DNA of 64,000 nt, from the NCBI RefSeq assembly GCF_015708085.1, contig NZ_JADNYM010000012.1:84115-148114 (forward strand), in the 5' to 3' direction. The position numbers were made by a program, and so were the translations under genes. The stretch's first letter is position 1. Each line of letters begins with the position of its first letter. Below, piece after piece: positions 1 through 9,712 of this stretch. The notes under the pieces were generated by a model. That model did not search any database, had not been told where the DNA came from, and saw only the letters and a program-made list of their open reading frames with translations. This stretch comes from Arthrobacter terrae. GTDB taxonomy: Bacteria > Actinomycetota > Actinomycetes > Actinomycetales > Micrococcaceae.

Positions 1-1
1 A

Positions 2-1492
2 GAAGCCGTGGAAGTCCCGGAGCAGATGCAGGTCCGGATGGAAAAGCGGGCCGAGCTGATTGAAACGGGCGCGCAGGCCTATCCCGTCGGCGTCGAGCTT
101 ACCCACACGCTGGCACAGATCCGCGCCAAGTACCCGGAACTGGCGGCTGATGAAACCACCGGCGAAATCGTCGGTGTAGCCGGCCGCGTTGTTTTTATCC
201 GCAACACCGGCAAGCTGTGCTTCGCCACCCTCCAGGCCGGTGACGGAACGCGGCTGCAGGCCATGCTCAGCCTGGCGGCGGTAGGGGAACCGGCGCTGGT
301 GGACTGGAAGGCACTGGTGGATCTGGGGGACCACGTATTCATTCATGGGGAGGTCATCAGTTCACGGCGCGGTGAGCTTTCCATCATGGCGGACTCGTGG
401 CGGATGGCTTCCAAGGCGCTGCGGCCGCTGCCGGTGCTGCACGCGGAGCTGTCCGAAGAAATGCGGGTCCGTCAGCGCTACGTCGACCTAATTGTGCGCC
501 AGGATGCCCGGGAGCAGGTCAGGACACGCTCGGCGATTGTCCGGGCCATCAGGGACACCCTGCACGGCGAGGATTACATTGAGCTGGAAACGCCTATTCT
601 TCAGCTGGTGCACGGTGGGGCAGCCGCCCGGCCGTTCCGGACACATCTTAATGCTTTCGATCAGCCTATGACCTTGCGCATCGCGATCGAGCTTTATCTT
701 AAGCGGGCCGTGGTCGGCGGAATTGACAAGGTTTTCGAAGTAGGCCGCATTTTCCGCAACGAGGGCGTTGATTCCACGCACAGCCCGGAATTCACCATGC
801 TTGAGGCCTATGAAGCCTACGGGGACCAATTCAGTATGGCCAGGATCATGCAGCGCATAGTTTTGGCGTGCGCCGACGCTGCCGGCTCGCGGACCATACA
901 GACGCCGCGCGGGACGGTAGAGCTCGACGGCGAGTGGCCTTGGCTGCCGCTGTACCGGGGGCTTTCCGACGCTATCGGGGAGGAGATAACTCCGGAGACG
1001 ACGGCATCGCAGCTTCGCGTCATTGCCGCCCGGCACGCTCTGCCGGTGGATCCCGCGTGGGATGCCGAGAAGCTGGCGGTGGAGCTCTTTGGCGAAATTG
1101 TGGAGCCGACGCTGATCCAGCCGACCTTCGTCTGTGACTATCCGCCGTCGGCCCAGCCGCTGGCCCGCCCGCACCGCACGGATGGACGGCTCATTGAGGC
1201 GTGGGATCTGATCATTGACGGCAGGGAAACCGGTACCGCATTTTCCGAATTAGTGGACCCGGTGATTCAGCGTGAGCGGCTTACCGCGCAGTCACTGCAG
1301 GCTGCGGCAGGGGATCCGGAGGCCATGGCGCTCGATGAGGACTTCCTGCGGGCGCTGGAGTATGGGGCGCCCCCCATGGGTGGCCTGGGCCTTGGCGTGG
1401 ATCGGCTGGTAATGCTGTTTACCGGGGTGGGAATACGCGAGGCGATTCTCTTCCCCCTGATGAAGCCCGAAAGCCTCCCAAAACCCGAATAG
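2..1492 (+). CDS. lysS: Lysyl-tRNA synthetase, class II (5' end probably outside window)
   Basis: Charges tRNA-Lys with lysine using ATP in the cytosol. The N-terminal part is an OB-fold anticodon-binding domain (around residues 45-140), followed by the class II catalytic core. Visible signatures are motif 2 (FRNEG...HSPEFTMLE), the lysine-specific segment GRETGTAFSELVDP and motif 3 (GLGLGVDRLVMLF). The frame is open to the window edge. A GTG at 8 could start it, but family members usually have a short extra N-terminal stretch, so the true start is probably upstream. The unlinked tRNA-Lys(UUU) near 29.8 kb is one of its substrates. Identity is secure; only the start is uncertain. Confidence 0.95.
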   Translation, partial: EAVEVPEQMQVRMEKRAELIETGAQAYPVGVELTHTLAQIRAKYPELAADETTGEIVGVAGRVVFIRNTGKLCFATLQAGDGTRLQAMLSLAAVGEPALVDWKALVDLGDHVFIHGEVISSRRGELSIMADSWRMASKALRPLPVLHAELSEEMRVRQRYVDLIVRQDAREQVRTRSAIVRAIRDTLHGEDYIELETPILQLVHGGAAARPFRTHLNAFDQPMTLRIAIELYLKRAVVGGIDKVFEVGRIFRNEGVDSTHSPEFTMLEAYEAYGDQFSMARIMQRIVLACADAAGSRTIQTPRGTVELDGEWPWLPLYRGLSDAIGEEITPETTASQLRVIAARHALPVDPAWDAEKLAVELFGEIVEPTLIQPTFVCDYPPSAQPLARPHRTDGRLIEAWDLIIDGRETGTAFSELVDPVIQRERLTAQSLQAAAGDPEAMALDEDFLRALEYGAPPMGGLGLGVDRLVMLFTGVGIREAILFPLMKPESLPKPE

Positions 1493-1504
1493 AAGAGGGA
1501 AACA

Positions 1505-1669
1505 ATGGATTTTCTGGCAGCTATGGTTCCATACCTGGCGGTTATCGTTCCGTCAGCGGCGCTTGCGGCGCTATTTTATTTCGCCATGAAGGCAATTTTC
1601 AATGCCGACAGATCGGAACGCGACGCCTTGGCACAAGCCGAGCGCGAAGCTGACGAAAGACTCGACTAA
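1505..1669 (+). CDS. Small single-pass membrane protein (54 aa), unknown function
   Basis: This short ORF starts with ATG 12 bp after the lysS stop, behind a purine-rich GAGGGAAACA ribosome-binding site, so it is probably cotranscribed with lysS. The product has one hydrophobic segment (about residues 4-32) followed by a strongly charged tail rich in Asp, Glu and Arg (ADRSERDALAQAEREADERL), which suggests a membrane anchor with a short cytoplasmic helix. I do not recognise a family. I believe similar small genes sit between lysS and lsr2 in related actinobacteria, but that is recollection, not something shown here. Confidence 0.6.
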   Translation: MDFLAAMVPYLAVIVPSAALAALFYFAMKAIFNADRSERDALAQAEREADERLD

Positions 1670-1702
1670 AAGCTTAATTTTCCACAGTCGAATCAATTAT
1701 CT

Positions 1703-1731
1703 TTGACTGCACACTCACAGAGCGCCATACT
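1703..1731 (+). promoter_or_regulatory. Predicted sigma-70-type promoter of lsr2
   Basis: TTGACT (1703-1708) and CATACT (1726-1731) are separated by exactly 17 bp in an AT-rich intergenic stretch, about 97 bp upstream of the lsr2 ATG. The rest of the window is GC-rich, so the match stands out. The roughly 90-nt leader would give lsr2 a sizeable 5' UTR. Confidence 0.6.
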
Positions 1732-1827
1732 TAATATGGAAATGAATTGGGAATAGCAATCGTCTGCAAAGTACGGTCCGCTATATTTCCGGTTCAGCGG
1801 ATCCGGGAATCTAGGTAAGGGGTTCTG

Positions 1828-2154
1828 ATGGCGCAAAAAGTTGAAATCACGTTGGTCGATGACATTGACGAGGGCCCCGCGGATGAGAATGTCCGTTTTG
1901 CGCTCGACGGCGTCAGTTACGAAATCGACCTTTCGGCGGCCCATGCCGGTGAGTTGCGTGAAGCGTTGGGAGTTTATCTTGCGAAGGGCCGACGAGTCAC
2001 GGGCCGAGTGGCAAAAGGCCGCTCAGGGGCCTCTCCCAAGGGTCAGGATGTGGGCCAGATCAGGCGCTGGGCGCGGGAAAACGGTTACCCCGTCCGCGAA
2101 CGCGGCAGGATACAGGCGGAAATCCAAGAGGCTTACTTCAACGCCAACGGCTGA
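1828..2154 (+). CDS. lsr2: Lsr2 nucleoid-associated xenogeneic silencer
   Basis: Lsr2 is the actinobacterial H-NS-like protein that binds AT-rich DNA in the minor groove, bridges it and silences horizontally acquired genes. The N-terminal half (MAQKVEITLVDDIDEG...FALDGVSYEIDL) matches the dimerisation domain. The C-terminal half has the DNA-binding fold WARENGYPVRERGRIQAEIQEAY, whose RGR acts as an AT-hook-like clamp. At 108 residues it is of normal length. The start is the ATG after GGTAAGGGG. It has its own promoter in an AT-rich gap, consistent with autoregulation (inference). The lower-GC segment at 62.6-64 kb is the kind of DNA it would be expected to silence. Confidence 0.95.
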   Translation: MAQKVEITLVDDIDEGPADENVRFALDGVSYEIDLSAAHAGELREALGVYLAKGRRVTGRVAKGRSGASPKGQDVGQIRRWARENGYPVRERGRIQAEIQEAYFNANG

Positions 2155-2210
2155 CTTTCCCGGGCGTCATATTTCCCCTGTGGCGAACAAGCACCCACGA
2201 AGCCCGGTAC

Positions 2211-2233
2211 CTGCGTAGCATCAAAGTACGCAG
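2211..2233. promoter_or_regulatory. Inverted repeat upstream of clpC (candidate operator)
   Basis: CTGCGTA and TACGCAG form a perfect 7-bp inverted repeat with a 9-bp spacer, ending 20 bp before the clpC ATG. Actinobacterial clp genes are commonly controlled by ClgR or by heat-shock repressors. This sequence is not an obvious match to either consensus, so it is listed only as a candidate site. Confidence 0.3.
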
Positions 2234-2252
2234 TAGCTAGGAGTGTGGCGCA

Positions 2253-4742
2253 ATGTTTGAGAGATTCACTGATCGAGCCCGACGTGTTGTCGTGCTGGCC
2301 CAAGAAGAGGCCCGCATGCTCAACCATAACTACATCGGCACTGAGCACATTCTGCTCGGTCTCATCCACGAGGGTGAAGGTGTCGCAGCAAAGGCACTTG
2401 AGTCGCTGAGCATTTCCCTTGATGGCGTGCGCGAGCAGGTCCAGGAAATCATTGGTCAAGGACAGCAGGCGCCCAGCGGACATATCCCGTTCACGCCGCG
2501 GGCCAAGAAGGTACTGGAGCTCTCGCTGCGCGAGGCACTACAGCTCGGCCACAACTACATCGGCACAGAGCACATTCTGCTTGGTCTGATCCGCGAGGGT
2601 GAAGGCGTTGCCGCGCAGGTACTGGTTAAGCTCGGTGCTGACCTGAATCGGGTACGCCAGCAGGTCATCCAGCTGCTGTCCGGATACCAGGGCAAGGAGC
2701 CCGTCGCTTCCGGTGCCGGGCAGCAGGAAGGCGCACCCGCCGGGTCTGTGGTTCTGGATCAATTTGGCCGGAACCTGACTCAGGCAGCGCGCGAAAACAA
2801 ACTGGACCCTGTTATCGGACGCGAACACGAGATGGAACGCGTCATGCAGGTCCTCTCGCGCCGTACCAAGAACAATCCTGTCCTGATCGGTGAACCGGGT
2901 GTCGGCAAGACGGCCGTCGTCGAAGGCCTGGCCCAGGCGATTGTGCGTGGAGATGTTCCGGAAACCATCCGGGACAAGCAGTTGTACACCCTGGACCTCG
3001 GCTCGCTCGTGGCCGGGTCCCGGTACCGCGGTGATTTTGAGGAACGCCTGAAGAAGGTCCTCAAAGAGATCCGTACCCGCGGGGACATCATCTTGTTTAT
3101 TGACGAGATCCACACCCTCGTAGGCGCAGGCGCGGCCGAGGGTGCCATCGATGCTGCCTCCATCCTGAAGCCAATGCTGGCCCGCGGTGAGCTGCAGACC
3201 ATCGGTGCCACCACCTTGGATGAGTACCGCAAACACATTGAAAAGGATGCTGCGCTGGAGCGCCGTTTCCAGCCGATCCAAGTGGCGGAGCCGAATGTGG
3301 TCCACACGATCGAAATCCTCAAGGGACTTCGTGACCGTTACGAGGCGCACCACCGCGTTTCCATCACGGATGGAGCTTTGGCCGCAGCCGCCACGCTCTC
3401 GGAGCGCTACATCAGCGACCGTTTCCTGCCGGACAAGGCAATTGACCTTATCGATGAGGCAGGTGCCCGGCTGCGCATCCGGCGGATGACGGCACCGCCG
3501 GAGCTCAAGGTCATGGACGGCAACATTGCCGAGGTCAAGCGGGAGAAGGAATCCGCCATTGACGCCCAGGACTTCGAGGGTGCAGCTTCGCTGCGTGACA
3601 AGGAGCAAAAACTCATTGCCGCGCGGGCGGAAAAAGAACGCAAATGGAAGTCCGGCGGCCTGGATGACATTTCCGAGGTTGATGAGGAATTGATCGCTGA
3701 AGTGCTGGCCAACTCGACCGGCATCCCGGTCTTCAAGCTCACGGAGGAAGAATCCTCGCGTCTGCTGAAGATGGAAGACGAACTGCACAAGCGTGTGGTG
3801 GGCCAGAATGAGGCCATCAAATCCATCTCGCAGGCTATCCGGCGCACCCGTGCCGGGCTGAAGGACCCCAAGCGTCCGGGCGGCTCGTTCATCTTTGCCG
3901 GCCCCACCGGCGTCGGTAAGACGGAGCTGGCCAAGGCGCTGGCGGAATTCCTCTTCGGCGACGAAGACGCGCTCATTACGCTGGACATGTCCGAGTACTC
4001 GGAGAAGCACACCGTCTCGCGGCTCTTCGGTGCCCCTCCGGGCTACGTGGGCTATGAGGAAGGCGGACAGCTGACCGAAAAGGTCCGCCGCCGGCCGTTC
4101 TCGGTGGTGCTCTTCGATGAGGTGGAGAAGGCCCACTCTGATCTGTTCAATTCGCTCCTGCAGATCCTCGAAGACGGCCGTCTGACGGACAGCCAGGGCC
4201 GGGTGGTGGACTTCAAGAACACGATCATTATTATGACCACCAACCTCGGTACCCGGGACATCTCCAAGAGTGTGGCCACCGGCTTCCAGTCCGGCACGGA
4301 TATACAGACCGGCTACAACCGGATGCGCGCCCGGGTCACGGAAGAGCTCAAGCAGCACTTCCGTCCCGAGTTCCTGAACCGCGTGGACGATGTTGTGGTG
4401 TTCCCGCAGCTGACCCAGACGGAAATCATCGAGATTGTCGATATGTTCGTCGCCAGGCTGGAAAAGCGGATGCAGGATAAGGACATGGGCATCGAGCTGA
4501 CCGGTGCCGCCAAGGTATTGCTGGCCACCCGCGGTTACGATCCCGCGATGGGTGCCCGGCCGCTGCGCCGCACCATCCAGCGCGAAATCGAGGACCAGCT
4601 GTCCGAGAAGATCCTCTTCGGCGAGATCAAGGCTGGAGATATCGTTGCCATTGATGTAACCGGGGAGGGCGACGACGCCAAGTTCACCTTCGAGGGAACG
4701 TCGAAGCCGCGCGTCCCGGACGCATTGCCCGCAGGCGCCTAG
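2253..4742 (+). CDS. clpC: ATP-dependent Clp protease ATPase subunit ClpC
   Basis: ClpC is the class 1 AAA+ unfoldase that feeds substrates to the ClpP1P2 peptidase. The 829-residue product is full length for actinobacterial ClpC. It has an N-terminal double Clp-N repeat (two copies of [14 protein letters not shown]), a first AAA domain with Walker A GEPGVGKT (about residue 210), a central UVR-like coiled-coil segment (about 420-460), a second AAA domain with GPTGVGKT (about 548) and a C-terminal D2-small domain. The start follows TAGGAGTG at good spacing. It is transcribed alone from the lsr2-clpC gap and ends at a strong hairpin terminator. Confidence 0.97.
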   Translation: MFERFTDRARRVVVLAQEEARMLNHNYIGTEHILLGLIHEGEGVAAKALESLSISLDGVREQVQEIIGQGQQAPSGHIPFTPRAKKVLELSLREALQLGHNYIGTEHILLGLIREGEGVAAQVLVKLGADLNRVRQQVIQLLSGYQGKEPVASGAGQQEGAPAGSVVLDQFGRNLTQAARENKLDPVIGREHEMERVMQVLSRRTKNNPVLIGEPGVGKTAVVEGLAQAIVRGDVPETIRDKQLYTLDLGSLVAGSRYRGDFEERLKKVLKEIRTRGDIILFIDEIHTLVGAGAAEGAIDAASILKPMLARGELQTIGATTLDEYRKHIEKDAALERRFQPIQVAEPNVVHTIEILKGLRDRYEAHHRVSITDGALAAAATLSERYISDRFLPDKAIDLIDEAGARLRIRRMTAPPELKVMDGNIAEVKREKESAIDAQDFEGAASLRDKEQKLIAARAEKERKWKSGGLDDISEVDEELIAEVLANSTGIPVFKLTEEESSRLLKMEDELHKRVVGQNEAIKSISQAIRRTRAGLKDPKRPGGSFIFAGPTGVGKTELAKALAEFLFGDEDALITLDMSEYSEKHTVSRLFGAPPGYVGYEEGGQLTEKVRRRPFSVVLFDEVEKAHSDLFNSLLQILEDGRLTDSQGRVVDFKNTIIIMTTNLGTRDISKSVATGFQSGTDIQTGYNRMRARVTEELKQHFRPEFLNRVDDVVVFPQLTQTEIIEIVDMFVARLEKRMQDKDMGIELTGAAKVLLATRGYDPAMGARPLRRTIQREIEDQLSEKILFGEIKAGDIVAIDVTGEGDDAKFTFEGTSKPRVPDALPAGA

Positions 4743-4786
4743 CAGCAGCAGGCTAAACTGCGTAGAAACTCCGTAAAAACTGCGCG

Positions 4787-4849
4787 GTGAGTGCGGCGGA
4801 CTTCCCCTACAACTATGGTGTAAGGGAAGATCGCCGCACTCACTTTTTT
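4787..4849 (+). terminator. Rho-independent terminator of clpC
   Basis: GTGAGTGCGGCG (4787-4798) and CGCCGCACTCAC (4832-4843) form a perfect 12-bp stem directly followed by six T (4844-4849). The loop can extend the hairpin through TTCCC / GGGAA. Confidence 0.9.
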
Positions 4850-4905
4850 GTGCATCGGGCCGCTCCGGGCTGGTCAAGCCGGATCTGGAGGCTTAGGTTC
4901 AGGAT

Positions 4906-5460
4906 GTGAATGGAAATGAGCCCGCGAGGAGCATCCTCAGCCTGCCCGAACGGCTTCGTGCCCGAGCGACCATGCTCCAGCACGGCAGTTCCACAGATCG
5001 CACGGTTTTCTTCTCGGATGCTGTCTTCGCCATCGCGATGACGCTGCTGGTGCAGGACTTGAAACTGCCCGATTTTCCTGCGGATGCCGGGGCCGGTGCT
5101 GTTTCCGATGCTCTTGCCGCAAAAGTTCCGGCGCTGGGAAGCTCTATCCTGAGTTTTGCGCTGGTCGGCAGAACGTGGCTGAATCATCACCGGCGCTTCG
5201 GTGCCATCACCCGGTATGACGGCAAGCTACAGGTCTGCCGGTGCCGACCAGTATCCTTTTTGAGGCAGTTGGGAATTCGTCCTGGCCGCCCATTCTCTAT
5301 GCCGTTACTGTTTCGGGCAGCACCACCGCAGTTTGGGCGGTCTTCCTGCTCTCGGTTCCGGTGGCGGAATCGGTTCCGGTGGCGGAAATTCGCCGCCGCC
5401 CAGACGCTGCTGTTTGCGGCCCAGGACAGCTCTGCTAAGCCTGCCGCGCCCCAGCAGTAA
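4906..5460 (+). pseudogene. TMEM175-family potassium channel-like protein, frameshifted and internally deleted
   Basis: Residues 28-105 read as the start of a TMEM175 (DUF1211) protein, with the signature TDRTVFFSDAVFAIAMTLLV in TM1 and a following ILSFALVGRTWLNHHRRF segment. After YDGKLQ near 5232 this frame becomes Arg/Pro-rich and non-hydrophobic. The expected continuation, LPVPTSIL...LYAVTV...VFLLSVP, lies in another frame from about 5238 to 5360. The hydrophobic stretch normally found between the two parts is also missing, so a deletion of roughly 14 codons changed frame. An 18-bp tandem duplication at 5353-5388 adds further damage. The GTG at 4906 is the likely ancestral start. It is probably non-functional. 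Confidence 0.7.
5353..5388. repeat. 18-bp tandem duplication inside TMEM175 pseudogene
   Basis: CGGTTCCGGTGGCGGAAT at 5353-5370 is followed directly by a copy at 5371-5388 with one mismatch at the end. Confidence 0.85.
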
Positions 5461-5520
5461 CAGTTGCTTTCCTCATCGGACCCGTATCCGGTGCCGAGTG
5501 CTTGCTGGACGGACGCAAGA

Positions 5521-5551
5521 GAGGTGGCCCGGAAGTCTTCCGGGCCACCTC
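5521..5551 (-). terminator. Hairpin downstream of the subtilase gene
   Basis: GAGGTGGCCCGGAAG (5521-5535) and its exact reverse complement (5537-5551) are separated by one base, giving a very stable stem. No clear T-run follows on either strand. It lies 40 bp past the subtilase stop and also follows the TMEM175 pseudogene, so it may separate the convergent transcripts. Confidence 0.6.
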
Positions 5552-5590
5552 AATTGGTTACTTGCTATTCACCTTCCGTGCTGGGCCCGG

Positions 5591-8500
5591 TTACGGGACC
5601 AGCGGGTTGCACCCCCCGTTGGCACCTTCATAGGTGTCCAGGCGGTGGATGAATGCTGCCATCGCCTCGCGGGTGTTGGCTTCCACGGGGTGGTAGCTTC
5701 CATCCGGGTAACCGGTGGAGATCTCCGTGTCACCCATCCAGGAGATTTCTTTGTAGAACTGGTTGTTGGTTGCGACATCCGTGAACGCGGAGGTTGCGGG
5801 GGCCTGGTAGTCCTTGGCAGCCGGGATCATGCAGTAGTCCCCGGCGAATCGCTTCAGGAAGGCGGCCATCGCATCACGGTTTACAGCGGACAACGGCCGG
5901 TAAGACCCGTCGTCATATCCCATGGACAGCCCCGTCGAGGACATCCAGGACATTTCCTTGTAATACTGGGTGTTCGCGTTGATGTCCGTGAAGGGCGACT
6001 TTGTGGGGGCGGAGTACGCCGGTGAACCAGCCAGGCGGTAAAGGAACGCCGCCATGGCGTCGCGGTTCATCGTCTCGTAGGGCCGATAGGTACCATCCGG
6101 GTATCCGGTAGTCAGGCCCTTGTCTGCCATCCAGTTAATGTCCGCCTCGAACTTCGTTCCGGGTACATCGCTGAAGCGGAGCTGCCCATTTTCAGTCGGG
6201 ACAACCTCAGCCTTCTGGTCCGTAGCGTTATGCAGGTGCAGGAACAGCGCTTGGGACTTGACGTCTTTCGACGCCCGGTTCACGGTCAGCTGTGTTGCAT
6301 CTGCGTCGACGAACAGTGAATCGGCGGCGCCACCTTCGAACCACAGATCAGGGGTGACCGGGTTGAAGGAGACGGCGGGGGATGTATCCACCGGCACATT
6401 CTTACCCGTGTTGTCGATGCTGTAGGCACTCGTGGTGATCACCTGGTAAGTGAACGGTGCCGGCTTCGTGACATCCACACCGAGTGCCGACGCGAGCACC
6501 GGCAGCATGATCGTGTTGGTGTCGTAGGTGTTGGTGTCCGTGTCGCCAAGGAGACCGTTCGCGAACTCCTGGTCCACCGTCTCGGTAGTGCCGTCGGCAT
6601 TCAGCTTGTCGGTGACGACGAGGATGCCGTCATAGCCCTTTGCGACGGTGGTGTACGTCTGGAAATCAGACTTACCGTCGCCATTGGTGTCGATTTCGAC
6701 GCTGATCCCGCTGGCCGCCAGCAATGCCGGCCAATTGCCCCAGGTGCTGACACCAAAGTTGATCATGCCGTCGGCGGGATCGCCACCTGCCTTAAGGATG
6801 GCGGGAACCGTCGAGGATGCTCCAACGTACTGCAGGTCCATGGACTTGTTCGTGATCGTCGCGACCGGATTGTCTGCCTTACGCTCGCTGCTCGCACCGA
6901 GTTCGAACGGAGCCACAATGGAGAGGTACTGCTCCGTCCCCGTGCCCTGCATAATGCCGCGGCCTGAGAGGGTCGCAGCTGTTGTGTTTTCCGAGGGCTT
7001 GAAAGTGATCTTCGGGCCGGCGGTCATTGTGGCGACCGGCTTAGGGGCTGCATAGACCGGAACCCGCAGAGTGGGTGAAGAATCCGACTTCAGCTGCACC
7101 CGGCCGGAGGCATCCGCAAGGAACGTGCGCGGAAGGCCCAGCTGGGTAGCGGACATCGTCGGATCCAGTGACTTTGCCAGCTTGGTGGGATCGGCCACCG
7201 TCATCGTGACGGAGACTTCGGCCGCCGAGGAGTTCGCCGGCACAATGATCGAAGCCGGAGAGACGCTATACACGACGCCCGGCATCTGGGTGGCAGGCAG
7301 GTAGGACGCGGCGAACGTCTGCGGTGTGTTGCTGCGGTTCTGCACGGTGATCTTCTTCGTCACCGTGACAGCCTTGTCCGCTACCTCGACAACGCCGAAG
7401 TTGACGCTGGTCAGAGTCGGATCATCGGTGGCGTAGGCCAGAACATTGTCGCTGACAGCATCCAATGCGTTGACCCGGCCGGAACCTACCCGGTTGGGTC
7501 CATAGGCCACATTGCCGGTCATGATGTCCACATTGGCAGTGTTCATGATGGTGCTCTTTACCTGGTATGGCGTCATCTTGCCCGTTGCAAACAACAGGGC
7601 AGCGATGCCGGCCACATGCGGGGTAGCCATCGAGGTACCGCTCATGACGGCAATCCCGTTACCGGAACCGACACCAACGGAGCCAATCGAGGTCCCGGGA
7701 GCTGCAACGTCAGGCTTGACGATGCCGTTGGAACCGTGGACTCCACGGGAGGAACTGGAATTGAGCGTATCGAGGGCGTTGGTAGCGGCAGAGGCAGCAC
7801 CCTTGAATGCCGGGTTCAACTGGATCTGCAGAGTGCCTGCCTTGGCGGCGGGGGTCAGCGAGTCTGTTGCCGCCTTGTTGAACTGAACACCCGGGATCGT
7901 CGCGTTGCCGGCAATGCCTGCTTCGAAGACGGTGCGCTGGGAATTGAAGACAACGCCCTTGGCGCCGGCCTTCTCGGCATTGTTGAACCGGTCCGCGGAG
8001 CCACATTTGCGGGTGGCGTCGTTGTCATCCCAACTGAGCATCACCCACTTACCGGCAAAGGCCGCGGCCTCCTCGGTGCTGAATTCTGTACACCCGGTAT
8101 TGTTCGAATCCGGCGCAAACTGGACAGTACCTTTGAGCATGGCCGGTGTAACCGAAGGATCCGAGTAATTAAAGTTGGACGAATACTGACCGGCAACGGA
8201 ACCAGCCTTGTCTGCGGGAGCCAGCACGTCAATCCGGTCCACGGCGGCCTGCGAACCAACACTGTTGGCTACGGTCAAGGAGGACTTTGCGTTGCCCGGG
8301 GAGCCACCGATGTCATAAAAATCGCCGGCATTTCCGGACGCCACTACGGAGAGCACGCCAAGACCGGTCAGTGCATCGACGATGTCATTTTCCGGGTCAT
8401 CGGTGGGAGAGTAGTCCGAACCAAGCGACATATTGACCACATTGGCACGGTCGCTGAAGTCGCCGTCATTATTGGGGTCCAGCACCTTGTCGAGGGCAAG

Positions 8501-9508
8501 GCCGACAACGTCGGAGGAACCTTCACACCCAAAGACGCGCAGCGAGACGAGTTTGGCCATCGGAGCCGAGCCGGGTCCGATCTTCATCTCGTTGACTTTG
8601 GCCGCCGTCAGGCTGCTGTAGTCACCGGCAAAGGTGCTGCCGTCAGCGTTCAATCCGTATCCGGCAGCGGTGCCGGCAACATGGCTGCCGTGTCCGCCGC
8701 AGTCCAGCGGATTGCCGTCCGGACGTGGTTTTTGCTTTGCGGGGTCTGTTGAGCCGGCATCGTAGTCATCCCCGACCAGATCCCAGCCACCGGCGAACTT
8801 AGCCGTGTCATAGAGACCTGCGCTGGCCGGCGGAAGGTCCGTCATGGCCTTGGCCGCGGCAAAGGCTGCAGTGGTTCCCGGTCCACCGAAATCCGCGTGT
8901 GTGTAGTCCAGGCCGGTGTCCAGCACAGCGATCGTTGCGCCCTCCCCGGTCTGGTGCTTCTGCACCCAGGCATCGAGCGCCTTGGTGTCGATGTCGGTGC
9001 CCTTATTCTGGTATGACTTCGACACGATCGGAGTGATCTTGACGACGTCGTCACGGTTGGCCAGCGCCCGGACCTTGGCAGCGTCGCCAATAATTGCCAC
9101 ACCGGGAAGAGTGTTGGTGGTGGTGTAGATCTGCTCGGCCGATGCTTCACTGGCGACGGACTGTGCCTTGGCTTCAATGCCGGCGCGGAGCTGTTTGACC
9201 AGCTCCGATTTGTCCACCGGTGCCTTTGTGCCGTCCTGGACCTGCTGCGGCTGCGTGGCGGCAAAAGTGCCTTGGCCCTTGAACTGGACATACACGGAAA
9301 CCGGGCCCGAGGCGGAACTGAGACTTCCACCCATCTTTTGGACCGGTTTCAGCTGTACTGGTACTTTCTGACCTGAAATCCCTGCGGCCAGATTACTGGG
9401 TGGGTTGGCATCGTCGGCCATGGCTGCGTTGCCCATGGTTGCGACCATGGTCACTCCCGTCAGAATCGCCAGAATTTGTGATCTGGCTCGACGTGATTGC
9501 TTACTCAT
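5591..9508 (-). CDS. Secreted subtilisin-like serine protease (S8) with PA domain and three SLH repeats
   Basis: A 1305-residue exported protease. The start is the ATG at 9508, preceded by GAGGAG; the frame extends upstream but has no comparable site. Residues 1-31 form a signal peptide ending near AMADD, and an I9-type propeptide region follows. The S8 triad is visible as D197 (VLDTG), H273 (HGSHVAG) and S626 (GTSMATPHVAG). A PA-type insertion sits between His and Ser (about 460-560) and Fn3/Ig-like regions follow. The last 160 residues hold three S-layer-homology repeats, each with a G-Y-x-DG-x-Y-x-P core (TTGYPDGTYRP, SMGYDDGSYRP, STGYPDGSYHP). SLH repeats bind pyruvylated secondary cell-wall polymer, which suggests wall anchoring. 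The pyruvyl transferase encoded immediately upstream fits this (inference). Confidence 0.93.
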   Translation of the reverse strand: MSKQSRRARSQILAILTGVTMVATMGNAAMADDANPPSNLAAGISGQKVPVQLKPVQKMGGSLSSASGPVSVYVQFKGQGTFAATQPQQVQDGTKAPVDKSELVKQLRAGIEAKAQSVASEASAEQIYTTTNTLPGVAIIGDAAKVRALANRDDVVKITPIVSKSYQNKGTDIDTKALDAWVQKHQTGEGATIAVLDTGLDYTHADFGGPGTTAAFAAAKAMTDLPPASAGLYDTAKFAGGWDLVGDDYDAGSTDPAKQKPRPDGNPLDCGGHGSHVAGTAAGYGLNADGSTFAGDYSSLTAAKVNEMKIGPGSAPMAKLVSLRVFGCEGSSDVVGLALDKVLDPNNDGDFSDRANVVNMSLGSDYSPTDDPENDIVDALTGLGVLSVVASGNAGDFYDIGGSPGNAKSSLTVANSVGSQAAVDRIDVLAPADKAGSVAGQYSSNFNYSDPSVTPAMLKGTVQFAPDSNNTGCTEFSTEEAAAFAGKWVMLSWDDNDATRKCGSADRFNNAEKAGAKGVVFNSQRTVFEAGIAGNATIPGVQFNKAATDSLTPAAKAGTLQIQLNPAFKGAASAATNALDTLNSSSSRGVHGSNGIVKPDVAAPGTSIGSVGVGSGNGIAVMSGTSMATPHVAGIAALLFATGKMTPYQVKSTIMNTANVDIMTGNVAYGPNRVGSGRVNALDAVSDNVLAYATDDPTLTSVNFGVVEVADKAVTVTKKITVQNRSNTPQTFAASYLPATQMPGVVYSVSPASIIVPANSSAAEVSVTMTVADPTKLAKSLDPTMSATQLGLPRTFLADASGRVQLKSDSSPTLRVPVYAAPKPVATMTAGPKITFKPSENTTAATLSGRGIMQGTGTEQYLSIVAPFELGASSERKADNPVATITNKSMDLQYVGASSTVPAILKAGGDPADGMINFGVSTWGNWPALLAASGISVEIDTNGDGKSDFQTYTTVAKGYDGILVVTDKLNADGTTETVDQEFANGLLGDTDTNTYDTNTIMLPVLASALGVDVTKPAPFTYQVITTSAYSIDNTGKNVPVDTSPAVSFNPVTPDLWFEGGAADSLFVDADATQLTVNRASKDVKSQALFLHLHNATDQKAEVVPTENGQLRFSDVPGTKFEADINWMADKGLTTGYPDGTYRPYETMNRDAMAAFLYRLAGSPAYSAPTKSPFTDINANTQYYKEMSWMSSTGLSMGYDDGSYRPLSAVNRDAMAAFLKRFAGDYCMIPAAKDYQAPATSAFTDVATNNQFYKEISWMGDTEISTGYPDGSYHPVEANTREAMAAFIHRLDTYEGANGGCNPLVP

Positions 9509-9712
9509 CGAACTCCTCATGCAGGATCGCCACGGCGGTGCTGAGCCGTGCATGAGGTTAGTGCTGCCCCCAGGCGCCGTGGCTATACGGTGAAATGGGG
9601 GATATCCGAGCGGAATACCCGGGCCCCCGGCGGCGGCTCCTCCAACAGAGGTGCAGCCACTGCTTCTACCCTTGTGTGTAATGACTGACATGTAAAGACT
9701 TTTTGCAGATTT

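Noticed and set aside
2538..4877. 779-residue open frame on the minus strand opposite clpC
   Set aside because: It is the antisense frame of a GC-rich gene. Its composition is codon-shadow-like (runs of Gln, Leu, Arg, His), with no domain or ribosome-binding site, and clpC is certain.
5464..6025. Plus-strand frames opposite the protease C-terminus
   Set aside because: The minus-strand SLH repeats are unmistakable; the plus frames are shadows.
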